Part shown: positions 42,666 to 53,300 of the stretch, piece after piece
Layout: each line of letters opens with the position of its first letter
Position numbering within the stretch: position 1 is the stretch's first letter
Source: Proteles cristata cristata
Taxonomy: Eukaryota > Chordata > Mammalia > Carnivora > Hyaenidae
DNA length: 64,000 bases
Reading direction: 5' to 3'
Assembly: GCA_017311185.1 (NCBI GenBank)
Contig: JAESUZ010003088.1
Location: 1,116,001 to 1,180,000, forward strand
Program-made: the position numbers and the translations under genes
Notes under the pieces: model-generated
Databases searched by the model: none
What the model was told of the DNA's origin: nothing
What the model saw: only the letters and a program-made list of their open reading frames with translations

Positions 42666-43753
42666 TCCACCGCAGCAACTTCTTACTTGACACATCCCCA
42701 AAAGCAAGGGAATTAAGAGCAAAAATAAACTGTTGGGACCTCCTCAAGATTAAAAGCTTCTGCACAGCCAAGGAAACAACCCAGAGAATTAATAGGCAAC
42801 CAACGGAATGGGAAAAGATAGTTGCAAATGACATATCAGATAAAGGGTTGATATCCAGAATCTACAAGGAACTCACCAAACTACACGCCCGAAAAACAAA
42901 CAACCCAGTGAAGAAATGGGCAGAAGATATGAACAGACACTTCTCCAAAGAGGACATCCAGATGGCCAACAGACACATGAAACGATGCTCAGCATCCCTC
43001 CTCATCAGGGAAATACAAATCAAACCACACTGAGATACCACCTCACGCCAGTCAGAGTGGCTAAAATGAGCCAATCAGAGAACTCTAGATGCTGGCGAGG
43101 ATGTGGAGAAACGGGCACCCTCCTACACTGTTGGTGGGAATGTAAACTGGTACAGCCCCTCTGGAAAACAGTGTGGAGGTTCCTCAGGAAACTAACAATA
43201 GAACTCCCCTATGACCCAGCAATAGCACTGCTAGGAATTTACCCAAGGGATACAGAAATGCTGATGCATAGGAGCACATGTACCCCAATGTTCATAGCAG
43301 CACTCTCCACAATAGCTAAAACCTGGAAAGAGCCTAAGTGTCCATCAACAGATGAATGGATCAAGAAGATGTGGTTTATCTATACCATGGAATACTACAT
43401 GGCAATGAGAAACAATGAAATCTGGCCATGTGTAGCAACATGGATGGACCTTGAGGGTGTTATGCTGAGCGAAATAAGTCAGGCAGAGAAGGACAAATAT
43501 CATATGTGTGCACATATAGGAGGATTAGGAGGAACTTAACAGAGGACCAAGGGGGAGAAGAAGGGCGGAAATGGTGGGGGAAAGGGAGAGAGGCAAACCA
43601 TGAGAGACTCTTGAATGCTGACAAAAACTGAGGACTGGTGGATGTGGGGGGGAGGAGGGGTGGGCATGGAGGAGGGCACTTGTGGGGATGAGCACTGGGT
43701 GTTATGTGGAAACTAATTTGACAATAAACTATTTGTAAAAAAAAAAAAAAAAA
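42666..43753 (+). mobile_element. Young 5'-truncated LINE-1 insertion
   Basis: About 1.09 kb of LINE-1 sequence: the C-terminal end of ORF2, the 3'UTR ('gagagactcttgaatgctgac', 'gaggagggcacttgtgggg', 'gacaataaactatttg') and a poly-A tail of about 18. It is flanked by exact 15-bp duplications, aagaataggggtaga, at 42651-42665 and 43754-43768. Truncation lies inside ORF2. Close similarity to the full-length copy at 50.2 kb shows the same family. Confidence 0.97.
42674..43539 (+). pseudogene. LINE-1 ORF2 C-terminal remnant, one frameshift
   Basis: The reading frame is open from about 42674 (start of the insertion is 42666), with the typical ORF2 C-terminal segments [12 protein letters not shown] and [20 protein letters not shown]. 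Near 43023-43033 one A is missing relative to the 50.35-51.55 kb copy ('caaatcaaaccac' instead of 'caaatcaaaaccac'), so this frame ends shortly after and the rest (from the region 42916 frame) runs on to TAA at 43537-43539. It contains the zinc-knuckle-like Cys-rich part ([18 protein letters not shown]). No endonuclease or reverse transcriptase is left, so it cannot act. Confidence 0.9.
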
Positions 43754-43828
43754 AAGAATAGGGGTAGAACCTAAGATCAAGGCTATTCACAACTCTAAAG
43801 TGGTAGTGTTTTTTAAAACTCAATTCTT

Positions 43829-44286
43829 GGGGCGCCTCGGTGGCTCAGTCAGTTAAACTTCCAACATCGGCTCAGGTCAGGATCACACAATTGGTGGGTT
43901 CGATCCCCACATCTGGCTCTGTGCTGACAGCTAGCTCATAACCTAGAGCCTGCTTCACGTTCTGTATCTCCCTCTCTCTCTGATCCTCCCCTGCTCGCTC
44001 GTGCATTCTCTCTTAGAAATATGTATTTTTTTAAACGTTTTATTTATTTCTAGGAGAGAGAGAGAGAGACAGCGTGAGCAGGGGAGGATCAGAGAAAGAG
44101 GGAGTCACAGACTGAAACAGGCTCCAGGCTCTGAGCTGGCAGTCAGCACAAAGCCCGACGCGGGGCTTAAACCCACCAACCACGAGATCATGACCTAAGC
44201 GAAAGTCAGACGCTTAACCGACTAAGCCACCCAGGCACCCCGACTCTCTGTCTCAGAAATAAATAAAATATTTTTAAAAATTTTTA
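43829..44286 (+). mobile_element. Carnivore SINE, plus strand, split by another SINE
   Basis: Outer SINE: 'ggggcgcctcggtggctcagtc', 'ggttcgatccccacatctgg', 'ctccctctctctctgatcc', interrupted at about 44021 and resuming with 'cagaaataaataaaata' at about 44254. Exact duplications aaaactcaattctt (43815-43828 and 44287-44300) bound the whole composite, so the inner SINE entered after the outer one. Confidence 0.94.
44022..44241 (-). mobile_element. Young carnivore SINE, minus strand (type A), nested
   Basis: Reversed head 'gactaagccacccaggcacccc', 'cacgagatcatgacctaagcgaaagtcagacgc' (in part), type A body ('agtcacagactgaaacagg') and a 'tttatttatttctagg' tail. It faces the outer SINE, so the two heads form a long inverted repeat. 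Likely inner duplication ctctcttagaaat / ctctgtctcagaaat, imperfect. Confidence 0.95.
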
Positions 44287-44300
44287 AAAACTCAATTCTT

Positions 44301-45011
44301 ACAAATGAGGCTGAATAGTAATGTTGGGAAGCTAGTAGAAAAGAAAGGACAGGAAAAAGAAACAATTGAAAAATATGTTGTCTTTAATAATTTTCCAAAT
44401 AATATTAAAACTCAGTGTGCATATAGCTGAATAGTACAAACAATGAACAATTATCACTTATCTTTCCTGCCAGCCCCATTCACTGCAAAATTTAAAAAAA
44501 ATACTGCCAAGTGTGAAAATGTAACAAGGGACACAATATAAAATTAGGAAATCTAAAATACATTTGAGGCTTGATTTCAGCATTTATTAAGAGACCTCGA
44601 AAAATCGTCTTCTATGCAGTGAAATTACTTAAAGAGAAGCATATCTGATTAGTCTCCTTTGGGAGTTTCTTAACTTAAAAAATATTGATTCTGTACTCTT
44701 CTCTTTTTTTTTTTTTACCTAGAATAATTGCTGCATAAAGAGCTAAAATTACAAAATTATAAAGAGCTCAGAATATCAGAGCTGATATTTCTGGCTTACC
44801 ACTGTGCCTCTGAAACTGTAAGTCCAGATTTAACTGTATGGAATATGGAAGAAACGGGCATGCCTTCTTCTTTCCTTCCCTGATGATAGGATGCTGTCAA
44901 GAATATCCATTTCCCCAGATCAGAGTGTAGTGCTCCTGTTTTATTTTATCAACCAAATATATCTTGGATGGTTAAAACTAGACAATGTCTTAATGAATTA
45001 CCAGTATGACC
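44301..45011. other. No recognisable feature
   Basis: AT-rich; T-run at 44706-44717. No supported frame or repeat. Confidence 0.35.
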
Positions 45012-45331
45012 AAGATCAGAGGTTGGCAGTCTTCAGCCTGTGAGCCAGATCTAGTTGTCAACTTTTTTGTATTGCCTGAAAACTGGTTTTTTTTGCATTA
45101 AGTGGTAATAATATAATAAAAAATAATATTTTATGACATGTGAAAAATATGTAATATTCAAATTTGAGTGTCCACAAATGGTTTATTAAAATATAGCCAC
45201 ATTTGTTTATGTATTAGCTATGACTAACTTGTGCATTAGCTAGGACTGATATTTTTGCAATATAATAGAAGAATTGAATACTTACAACAGAGACCTTGTG
45301 GTTCACAAGACTAAAATAGTTATTATCTGGC
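45012..45331 (-). repeat. hAT/Charlie-type MER fossil, minus strand
   Basis: 'cagaggttggcagtcttcagcctgtgagcc', 'ggtttattaaaatatagccacatttg', 'acaacagagaccttgtggttcac', ending 'ttattatctggcc' (in order) is the reverse of the layout at 34705-34960. The right end meets an LTR exactly, so the LTR may have inserted at its edge. Confidence 0.6.
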
Positions 45332-45945
45332 CTGTTATACTCAATTATGTCCCCTAAAATTCATAGGTTAAAGTCTTAATGCTCAATTTGACTGTATTTG
45401 AAGATAGGGACTTTAAAGAAATAGGTAAGGTTAAATGATGTCATAAGGGTGAGTTCTGAATGTAATAGAATTGAGAAGACAGACACTGGGGCGCCTAGGT
45501 GGCTCATTTGGTTAAGTGTCATGACTTTGAAGTTGGTTGGCTTCGGCTCAGGTCCTGATCTGCAGTTCGTGAGTTCAAACCCCACATGGGACTTGCTGCT
45601 GTCAGCTCACAGCCCACTAAGGATCTTCTGTCCCCCTCTCTCTCCACCCCTTGCCCATTCATGCTCTTTCTCAAAAATAAGTAAACATTAAAAAAAAAAA
45701 AGAGAGACACCCAGTACACACACACATAGGGGGAAGGCCATGTGGAGACACAGTAGAAGAAAAAAAAAAAAACAGGTAGCCATTTGCAAGCCAAGAAGAG
45801 TGGCCTCAGGAGAAACCAATCGTATAAGCACTGTGACATTAGACTTTAAGCCCCCAGAACCATAAAAAATAAATTTTTGTTGTTTGAACCACTCAGTTTG
45901 TGGTAGTTTGTTATGGCAGCCCTACCAGACTAATACCGGGCCGTG
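45332..45945 (+). mobile_element. MaLR-type LTR split by a SINE
   Basis: Left part 45332-45487 ('aattatgtcccctaaaattcatagg', 'tgactgtatttgaagataggg', 'ggttaaatgatgtcataagggtgag') and right part 45701-45945 ('gggggaaggccatgtggagacac', 'ttgcaagccaagaagagtggcctcagg', 'ttttagactttaagcccc'-like, 'gtggtagtttgttatggcagcc'), together a complete LTR in plus orientation. An A-run (45760-45772) lies inside the right part. Confidence 0.75.
45488..45700 (+). mobile_element. Carnivore tRNA-Lys SINE in an LTR, plus strand
   Basis: 'ggggcgcctaggtggctcatttgg', an extra 'catgactttgaagttggttgg' segment in the head, 'gatctgcagttcgtgagttcaaacccc' (in part) and the tail 'caaaaataagtaaacatt' followed by an A-run. 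Likely duplication of 'agacag/agagacac' around the LTR break. Body type unclear. Confidence 0.93.
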
Positions 45946-46904
45946 TACATTTTTGCGAATGCTTTATCAAGACAGAAGCTACAAACTTTTTCAATCATAA
46001 GTCAAATCTAAATGCCCAAGGAACTCAACAATATTTACTTGGTTCTATAAAACAAAAAGCAGGAACCCTAAAAGATACAACTCAAGCAGAGAAAAGGGGA
46101 TAAATCCTAGAAAAGTACCTTTCTATTGGCACCCTATTATGGAGAGAACAATTTTGAGAAAGATGGGCTTCTATAATCAAAAAGCTACATAGCATCTCAA
46201 GTTCGACCCTTTTCTCTGTATTATTAATGCCACGTATGTATGACTATGTGTATATGTATGTACTAACTAGAGAATTGTTAGTTTTTTGGCTAAATGACAA
46301 GCAGTCTTCTAAGTATATTTCTATTTTTCTTCCCATTATCTTGCTGAAGCTGATCTAAAAAAATACCTTCATAATTGTGTTTATACTAATTTTTGTTCTT
46401 CTGAAATTTTTAAAGTTATATTTGATCTTTTAAAACTCAAAACTGAATTTCAGATGGTTTTATTTTGTTGTGTACTGGATGTAATATTTTACTCTTTCTC
46501 GTTTCTTCAGGAAGCATGCATCTGGGAAGAAGGACATAGAAATGAAACTCAGAGCTGGTTGATAATAAATCAAACCTAAGCAGCTCACTTTGCAGATGGA
46601 GTGTTCTCAAGAAGAAAACTTGGGATATTTCAGGATGACAAGGAATTCAGAAAAGTCTGCCTTTGGCTGAGTTTAGTAAAAACAAAAACAAAAACAAAAA
46701 CCCACAGATCTTTAAATGATTTCCAATATATTGTATATTAATGACAGATGTTTTTCAAATAGAAAAGAAGAACTTGTTCTTCTTGTTCAGAGACTCACTG
46801 AAGAAATTTCAAATAATGCTGGTAATCATCAAGTCTATTTCAGCCACATAACTTTATAGATAAGAAAGGATTTTTGAGTAATTTGACCTATGTCTTTACC
46901 AATC
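45946..46904. other. No confirmed gene; one splice-acceptor-like site
   Basis: AT-rich sequence. 46489-46510 has a pyrimidine tract ending in CAG (ttctcgtttcttcag) before a short less AT-rich stretch (46511-46680) that could be an exon, but no long frame continues. A (AAAAAC)n-like repeat lies at 46677-46701. Confidence 0.35.
46677..46701 (+). repeat. (AAAAAC)n simple repeat
   Basis: About four copies of a 6-bp unit, 'aaaaacaaaaacaaaaac'. No element body in front of it, so it is not a clear retrotransposon tail. Confidence 0.85.
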
Positions 46905-47215
46905 AGCATAGTCTGGGTTATACTGCAGTAAAAACCAAACCCCAGATTAACAACACAGTTATTTCTCCTGCATTCTACACACTCAAGTGGGTGGGTGGAG
47001 GGGTGTTCTTCATGTTCCCTTAAGGACACAGGCTGACAGAGGCTCTATCTACACAAGCTTCCATGAGGATCATAGCAGAGAAAAGAGAACACTGTCTTTC
47101 AATTCCTTCATATCAGTAGTCGAAGTCAAGATTATATGACAACTACAGAGGAAGTACATGCCAAACTATTCTGTGCCTATAGAGATAAATAGACCAAATC
47201 AAAATGGAATAAATT
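46905..47215 (-). repeat. Old LTR-like interspersed repeat, family not named
   Basis: 'gggttatactgcagtaaaaacc', 'acacaggctgacagaggctc', 'cacaagcttccatgaggatcatag' and 'gcctatagagataaatag' follow the order of the repeat also seen at 61010-61405 and perhaps 35000-35495. Diverged. Confidence 0.4.
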
Positions 47216-47221
47216 AAATAT

Positions 47222-47380
47222 ACAGGCACCTGGGTGACTCAGTTGGCTAAGGGTGGGACTCCTCATTTTGACTCAGGTCATGATCTCAACAGTTTGTGGG
47301 ATCAAGCTTCACTTGGGCTCCACCCTCACATCACATAGCTGCTTGGGATTCTCTCTCCAACCCCCCCGTCAAAATAAATA
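47222..47380 (+). mobile_element. Carnivore tRNA-Lys SINE, plus strand (type C, shortened)
   Basis: 'caggcacctgggtgactcagttgg', 'aggtcatgatctcaacagtttgtgg', 'gggattctctctccaacc' and a tail that passes into (AAAT)n up to about 47416. The CT tract is deleted. Old copy; flanking duplication not resolved because both sides are AT-rich. Confidence 0.92.
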
Positions 47381-47416
47381 AACAAAAAAATAAATAAATA
47401 AATAGATAAATAAATT
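47381..47416 (+). repeat. (AAAT)n microsatellite grown from a SINE tail
   Basis: 'aaaaaaataaataaataaa' continuing with 'tagataaataaat'. It is the typical fate of a SINE A-tail and may be polymorphic. Confidence 0.85.
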
Positions 47417-47789
47417 AGAATTACTTAGTTCTAAGCCCTGAGTTCTTTCAGTGTGGACTTATGCAAATGATTGAAACACAAAGGAATGGCTAATAAACGA
47501 TTGCTAAGAACCAGGTGATAAGAACCTGCAATATGTTGACTAGGGGTGAATGGACGGTATCTATTTGATTTCTAAAATAGACAAGAGCCTTGTGTAAACA
47601 TGGGGATGATTTTGCATAAGGAAGTTCATGTACAATTTCAAGATGATACTTTCCATGAACAGTAAACATTAGAAAGGACTATATAATCTCTCTATTTAGG
47701 ATTTTGAAGGATGCAACCTCCTCCTACTTAGACAGTCAATTATTAGAATTGACACTAGAGTTGCATTCCTCTTTCTACAGTAATGGATA
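47417..47789. other. No recognisable feature
   Basis: Unique-looking AT-rich DNA without a supported frame. Confidence 0.4.
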
Positions 47790-48045
47790 AAGGCTTAGAG
47801 TAAGATTTAAAATCTTAAATGAACTACCTAAAAGTTATTTCATTTTGGTCAAGACTTAGTTTGCCATCTGAACAATGCAGCAAATATAATAATGAAACTA
47901 TTGACGACAGCAGCAATAACAACGATGTGATAAATATATACTTTTGAGTTTTTTGAAACATAAATGAGGTGATCTGTGGAAAGTATCCTATGTTAACAAA
48001 AGAATGCTCAATAACTGTTTTTATCATCATTATCATAACTGAGAT
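47790..48045 (+). repeat. MIR SINE fragment, plus strand
   Basis: 'tttggtcaagacttagtttgccatctgaac', 'ataatgaaactattgacgac', 'aaatgaggtgatctgtggaaagtatc' and 'tgctcaataactgttttta' (in order) are the MIR core and tail. Old. Confidence 0.7.
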
Positions 48046-49680
48046 CCAATTATGCTAAAATACTTAACATGATCTGATAAATTGTGGATCTAAGGAATAC
48101 TGGATCCCAGACTAGAACCCCAGCCTTTTAAGTTCCTGTCTAGAAAATCTTTAGATACATCTGCTATTGACATGTTTTAGTGGCTTAAAGCATGTATCTA
48201 ATATACTTCAGTTCTATTTTATAATAATTAATTAATTCCATCTCTGGTATGTGTAATGCAACAAGGCATTCAGAAAATATTAGAAAAGTGTTTTTTAGTA
48301 CACATTTCAGTAACTCCATCCTAACTGTAGAGTTATTCAATAAAGACCCAATGTATGAACAGGTTGATTAGATCTGAAAGCATTTAATTCAGCTGAGGCT
48401 TACGGAGGGAGAAGCCCTATAGGAAGAAGCCATAAATCAGTAAAGTCAAATGCAATAAGCCAGTAGTATGATGAAAGTAGAAGAATAATTGTAAACACAT
48501 TTAATAAGTGTGTTGGAGGAGATTAAACACAAGGAGGAAATTGTTAAGGAATTCTTAATGATTCATGTTGATAGAATGCCTGAATAATAAAGCAGACAAT
48601 TAATCAAAGACAACGGAAAATTAATGTTTGTGATTTGTGGCATGGAGATGAGAAGTCTAGTAAAAAGGAAAGGTGAAATAGCCCCATAAAGGAGAGAATA
48701 ACCAAAATATACCTATACATGGAATAAATATTTTTGTTTTCCATAAAACAAAAGTTGGTGTTCTGCAGAAAATATCTAGACCAAAATAACTCATGTTTTA
48801 AAATAAAGTAACTGGCCAATAAAAACAAGGTAATTATTTAAAATTATCTGACTACCAAAACAACCGAATGTAAGGCAGGGAAAACTTCCCACAATGAACA
48901 GTAATACATTATAACATATATCTGGCCCTTTGCTGGGTTGATGCTCACATAGACTAAAAGTTCTGCCCACATCCTGGTACAGAATAGCTATTATCTGTTA
49001 GAACGACTTTCCTTATAACTTTATTATTTTCTAAATGTTCTCTCCTACAATACTGCATTTTATACCCAAATATATAGTATCAATGCTTCTGTTCTATTGA
49101 GATATACCTAAATGAAAAACACATGAATTTTGACAGAAGTACAAATTCCACCATTTCCTCAGAAATCAACAGAAGTCTTTTCAATGCTCAGCAATTCTCC
49201 ACCTAAATCATTAGCCTTTATCCCTTATCTCAATTTTTAAAAAATTAAAAGGGAAGCGGAAGTAAATATTAGTTGAGGAATTATGGTAAAAGTCACACAG
49301 GCAAAATAAATTGAACACTTCATAATTAATTAAATAATAATGCAAGAGTTGTGAGAAAATCCTCTCCTTTAATTTGTCACTTTATGGTTCTCACTTTGAT
49401 TTATTTCCTATTTTCCCAGATTGACCCATTTTCTAATAGTGCATCTCCTTACTGTTGAGCCACCATTTGTTAAAAGATAAAAGTCTGTGCCACATTTCTG
49501 CAGCAACACCTTCGCCTGGATTAGAAGTTTTCTAGGGTCAGGATTAGCTGTAGAGTGGAAGTTGATGCACAATGGGGGTGTCAAGGGCCATCCGTGCCTC
49601 CCTTAATGTTTCTTTTCTCTTCTTCAGACATGCTTCCAGTAAAGAGATTTTTTTAAGTTATTTTATTTAAGCTCCTATTG
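48046..49680. other. AT-rich, no recognisable feature
   Basis: About 1.6 kb of unique-looking sequence. Short frames (up to 74 codons) have no motif. No SINE, LINE or LTR recognised before the LTR-like element that begins near 49679. Confidence 0.4.
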
Positions 49681-50201
49681 TGTAGGGATCCAAAACATAT
49701 TCCATATCTGGCCTATTGTTCCCATTGTTTCCTCCCAAATAGTAGGCAAAGAGACAGCCTGTTCCCCTGTCATCAACCAGGATATCATCACCTATACCAT
49801 CCTTTATCTTTATACCATCTTGCTGAGAATTGAGCTAAACTACCTTACAATATTGCTATCTCTGGACACATGCCAGCCCTTTCCTGAAGGACATGCTCTA
49901 GACAACAGTCTGTAAGTCACAAGTAAATTTAAGTTCCTGATATGAAGCCCGAATAGTCCATATAATAATGTGTCTCCCCTGCATCCTTTGGCCTGCCCCT
50001 TGTGCATACCTTAGATAAGACACCCAGATAGCTTAACTCTCTTCAGCTTGAACTGATGAATCCAGACATAGTCTAGGACCATAATAAAGGCATATGCCCT
50101 GAGTGCTGCCCTGCTCTCTGTCTACACCCTCCCTTGACCACCATGTTGGTCCTTTGAGATGTGCCATATGCCTCCTCCAGAATTTGTACGTAATAAACCT
50201 T

Positions 50202-50233
50202 CCTTCCTTCCTTCTTTCCTTTCCTTTCTTTTT
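50202..50233 (-). repeat. LINE-1 tail turned into a (CCTT)n-like tract
   Basis: 'tccttccttccttctttcc' with 'tttcctttctttttt' replaces a plain poly-A. On the LINE-1 strand this is a GGAA-patterned tail. Length variation between individuals is likely. Confidence 0.85.
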
Positions 50234-50352
50234 TATAAATAGTTTATTGTCAAATTAGTTTCCATATAACACCGAGTGCTCATTCCCACAAGTGTCCTTC
50301 TCCATGCCCACCCCACCCCCAACATTCATCAGTCCTCAGTTTTTGTCACCAT

Positions 50353-53300
50353 TCAAGAGTCTCTCATGGTTTGCCTCTCTCCCTTTCCCCCACCATTTCC
50401 CCACTTCTTCTCCCCCTTGTTCCTCCGCCAAGTTCCTCCTAATCCTGCTATATGTACAAACATATGATATTTGTCCTTCTCTGCCTGACTTATTTCGCTC
50501 AGCATAACACCTTCAAGGTCCATCCATGTTGCTACACATGGCCAGATTTCATTGTGTCTCATTGCCATGTAGTATTCCATGGTATAGATAAACCACATCT
50601 TCTTGATCCATTCGTCCATTGATGGACACTTAGGCTCTTTCCATGGTTTGACTATTGTTGAGGGTGCTGCTATGAACATTGGGGTACATGTGCTCCTATG
50701 CCTCAGCATTTCTGTATCCCTTGGATAAATTCCTAGCAGTGCTATTGCTGGGTCATAGGGGAGTTCTATTGTTAGTTTCCTGAGGAACCTCCACACTGTT
50801 TTCCAGAGGGGCTGTACCAGTTTACATTCCCACCAACAGTGTAGGAGGGTGCCCGTTTCTCCACACCCTCGCCAGCATCTAGAGTTCTCTGATTTGCACA
50901 TTTTAGCCACTCTGACTGGCGTGAGGTGGTACCTCAGTGTGGTTTTGATTTGTAGTTCCCTGATGAGGAGCGATGCTGAGCATCGTTTCATGTGTCTGTT
51001 GGCCATCTGGATGTCCTCTTTGGAGAAGTGTCTGTTCATATCTTCTGCCCATTTCTTCACTGGGTTGTTTGTGTTTCGGGTGTGGAGTTTGGTGAGTTCC
51101 TTATAGATTCTGGATATTAACCCTTTATCTGATATGTCATTTGCAACTATCCTTTCCCATTCCATTGGTTGCCTATTAGTTTTGTGGGTTGTTTCCTTGG
51201 CTGTGCAGAAGCTTTTAATCTTGATGAGGTCCCAACAGTTTATTTTTGCTCTTGATTCCCTTGCTTTTGGGGATGTGTCAAGTAAGAAGTTGCTGCGGTG
51301 GAGGTCAAGGAGGTTGTTTCCTGCTTTCTCCTCTAGGGTGTTGATAGTTTCCTGTCTCACGTTCAGGTCCTTTATCCATTTTGAGTTTATTTTTGTGCAT
51401 GGTGTGAGAAAATGATCTAGTTTCATTCTTCTGCATGTTGCTGTCCAGTTCTCCCAACACCATCTGTTAAAAAGGCTGTCTTTTTTCCATTGGATATTCT
51501 TTCCTGCTTTGTCAAAGATTAGTTGGCTGTATACTTTTGGGTCCACTTCTGAGTCCTCAATTCTGTTCCATTGGTCTATGTGTCTGTTTTTGTGCCAATA
51601 CCATACTGCCTTGATGATGACAGCTTTGTAGTAAAGGCTAAAGTCTGGGATGGTGATCCCTCCCGTTTTGGTTTTATTTTTCAGGATTACTTTGGCTATT
51701 CGGGGTCTTTTGTGGTTCGATACAAATTTTTGGGTAGTTCTAGTTTTGAGAAGTATGCTGGTGCAGTTTTGATTGGAATTGCATTGAATGTGTAGAGAGC
51801 TTTGGGTAGTAATGACATCTTAACTATATTTATTCTTCCTATCCATGAGCATGGAATGTTTTTCTATTTCTTTGTGTCTTCTTCAATTTCCTTCATAAGT
51901 TTTCTATAGTTATCATCATACAGATCTCTTGTATCCTTAGTTACGTTTATTACGAGGTATTTTATGGTTTTGTGTGCAATTGTGAATGCGATCAGTTTCT
52001 TGATTTCTCTTTCTGTTGCTTCATTGTTGGTGTATAAAAATGCAACCGATTTCTGTACGTTGATTTTGTACCCTGCAACTTGGCTGAATTCTTGGATCAG
52101 TTCTAGTAGGCTTCTGGTGGAGTCTGTCGGGTTTTCTATGTAGAGTATCCTGTCACCTGTGAAGAGTGAAAGTTTGACTTCCTCTCTGCCAATTCTTTTT
52201 TTAATGTTTTATTTATTTTTAGGAGAGAGACAGCGTGAGCAGGGGAGGGTCAGAGAGAGGGAGTCACAGACTGAAACAGGCCCCAGGCTCTGAACTGGCA
52301 GTCAGCACAGAGCCCGATGCGGGGCTCGAACCCACCATCCGTGAGATCATGACCTAAGCGAAAGTCGGACGCTTAACCGACTAAGCCACCCAGGAACCCT
52401 CCTCTCTGCCAATTCTGATGCCTTTGATTTCCTTTTGGTGTCTGATGGTTGATACTAGGACTTCCAGCACTATGTTAAACAACAGTGGTGAGAGTGGACA
52501 TCCCTATAGTGTCCCTGATCTCAAGGGGGAAAGCTCTCAGTTTTTCCCCGTTGAGGATGATGTTAGCTGAAGGCTTCTCATAGATGGCTTTGATGATGTT
52601 TAAGTAGGTTCCTTCTATCCCGACTTTCTCTAGAGTCTTTATTAAGAAGGGGTGCTGTATTTTGTCAAATGCTTTTTCTGCGTCTATTGACAGGATCATA
52701 TGGTTTTTACCCTTTCTTTTATTGATGTGATGAATCACATTGATTGATTTGCGAATGTTGAACCAGCCCTGTAACCCAGAAATGAATCCCACTTGATCTT
52801 GGTGGATGATTCTTTTTATGTGCTGCTGGATTCAATTTGCAAGGATCTTGTTGAGGATTTTTGCATCCGTATTCATCAAGGATACTGGCCTCTAGTTCTC
52901 TTTTTTTGCTGTATCTCTGTCTGGCTTGGGAATCAGAGTGATGCTGGCTTCATAAAATGAGTCCGGGAGTTTTCCTTCGATTTCTATTTTTTGGAATAGC
53001 TTGAGAAGAATTGTGATTAATTCTGTTTTTAATGTCTGGTAGAATTTCCCTGGGAAGCCATCAGGTCCAGGGCTCTTATTTGTTGGGAGATTTTTGATCA
53101 CTGATTCAATTTCTTCACTTGTTATGGGTCTGTTCAGGTTTTCTATTTCTTCCCGTGTGAATTTTGGTAGTGAGTGTGTGTTTAGGAATTTGTCCATTTC
53201 TTCTAAGTTGTCCAATTTGTTGGCATATAATTTTTCATCGTATTCCCTGATAATTGCTTGTATTTGTGAGGGGTTGGTTGTAATAAGTCCATTTTCATTC

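Noticed and set aside
42916..43539. 207-codon frame as a host gene
   Set aside because: It is LINE-1 ORF2 C-terminus in a 5'-truncated insertion with target duplications.
50353..51546. 397-codon frame as a host protein
   Set aside because: It is the C-terminal part of LINE-1 ORF2, next to LINE-1 3'UTR and tail, and matches the 42.9-43.5 kb copy.
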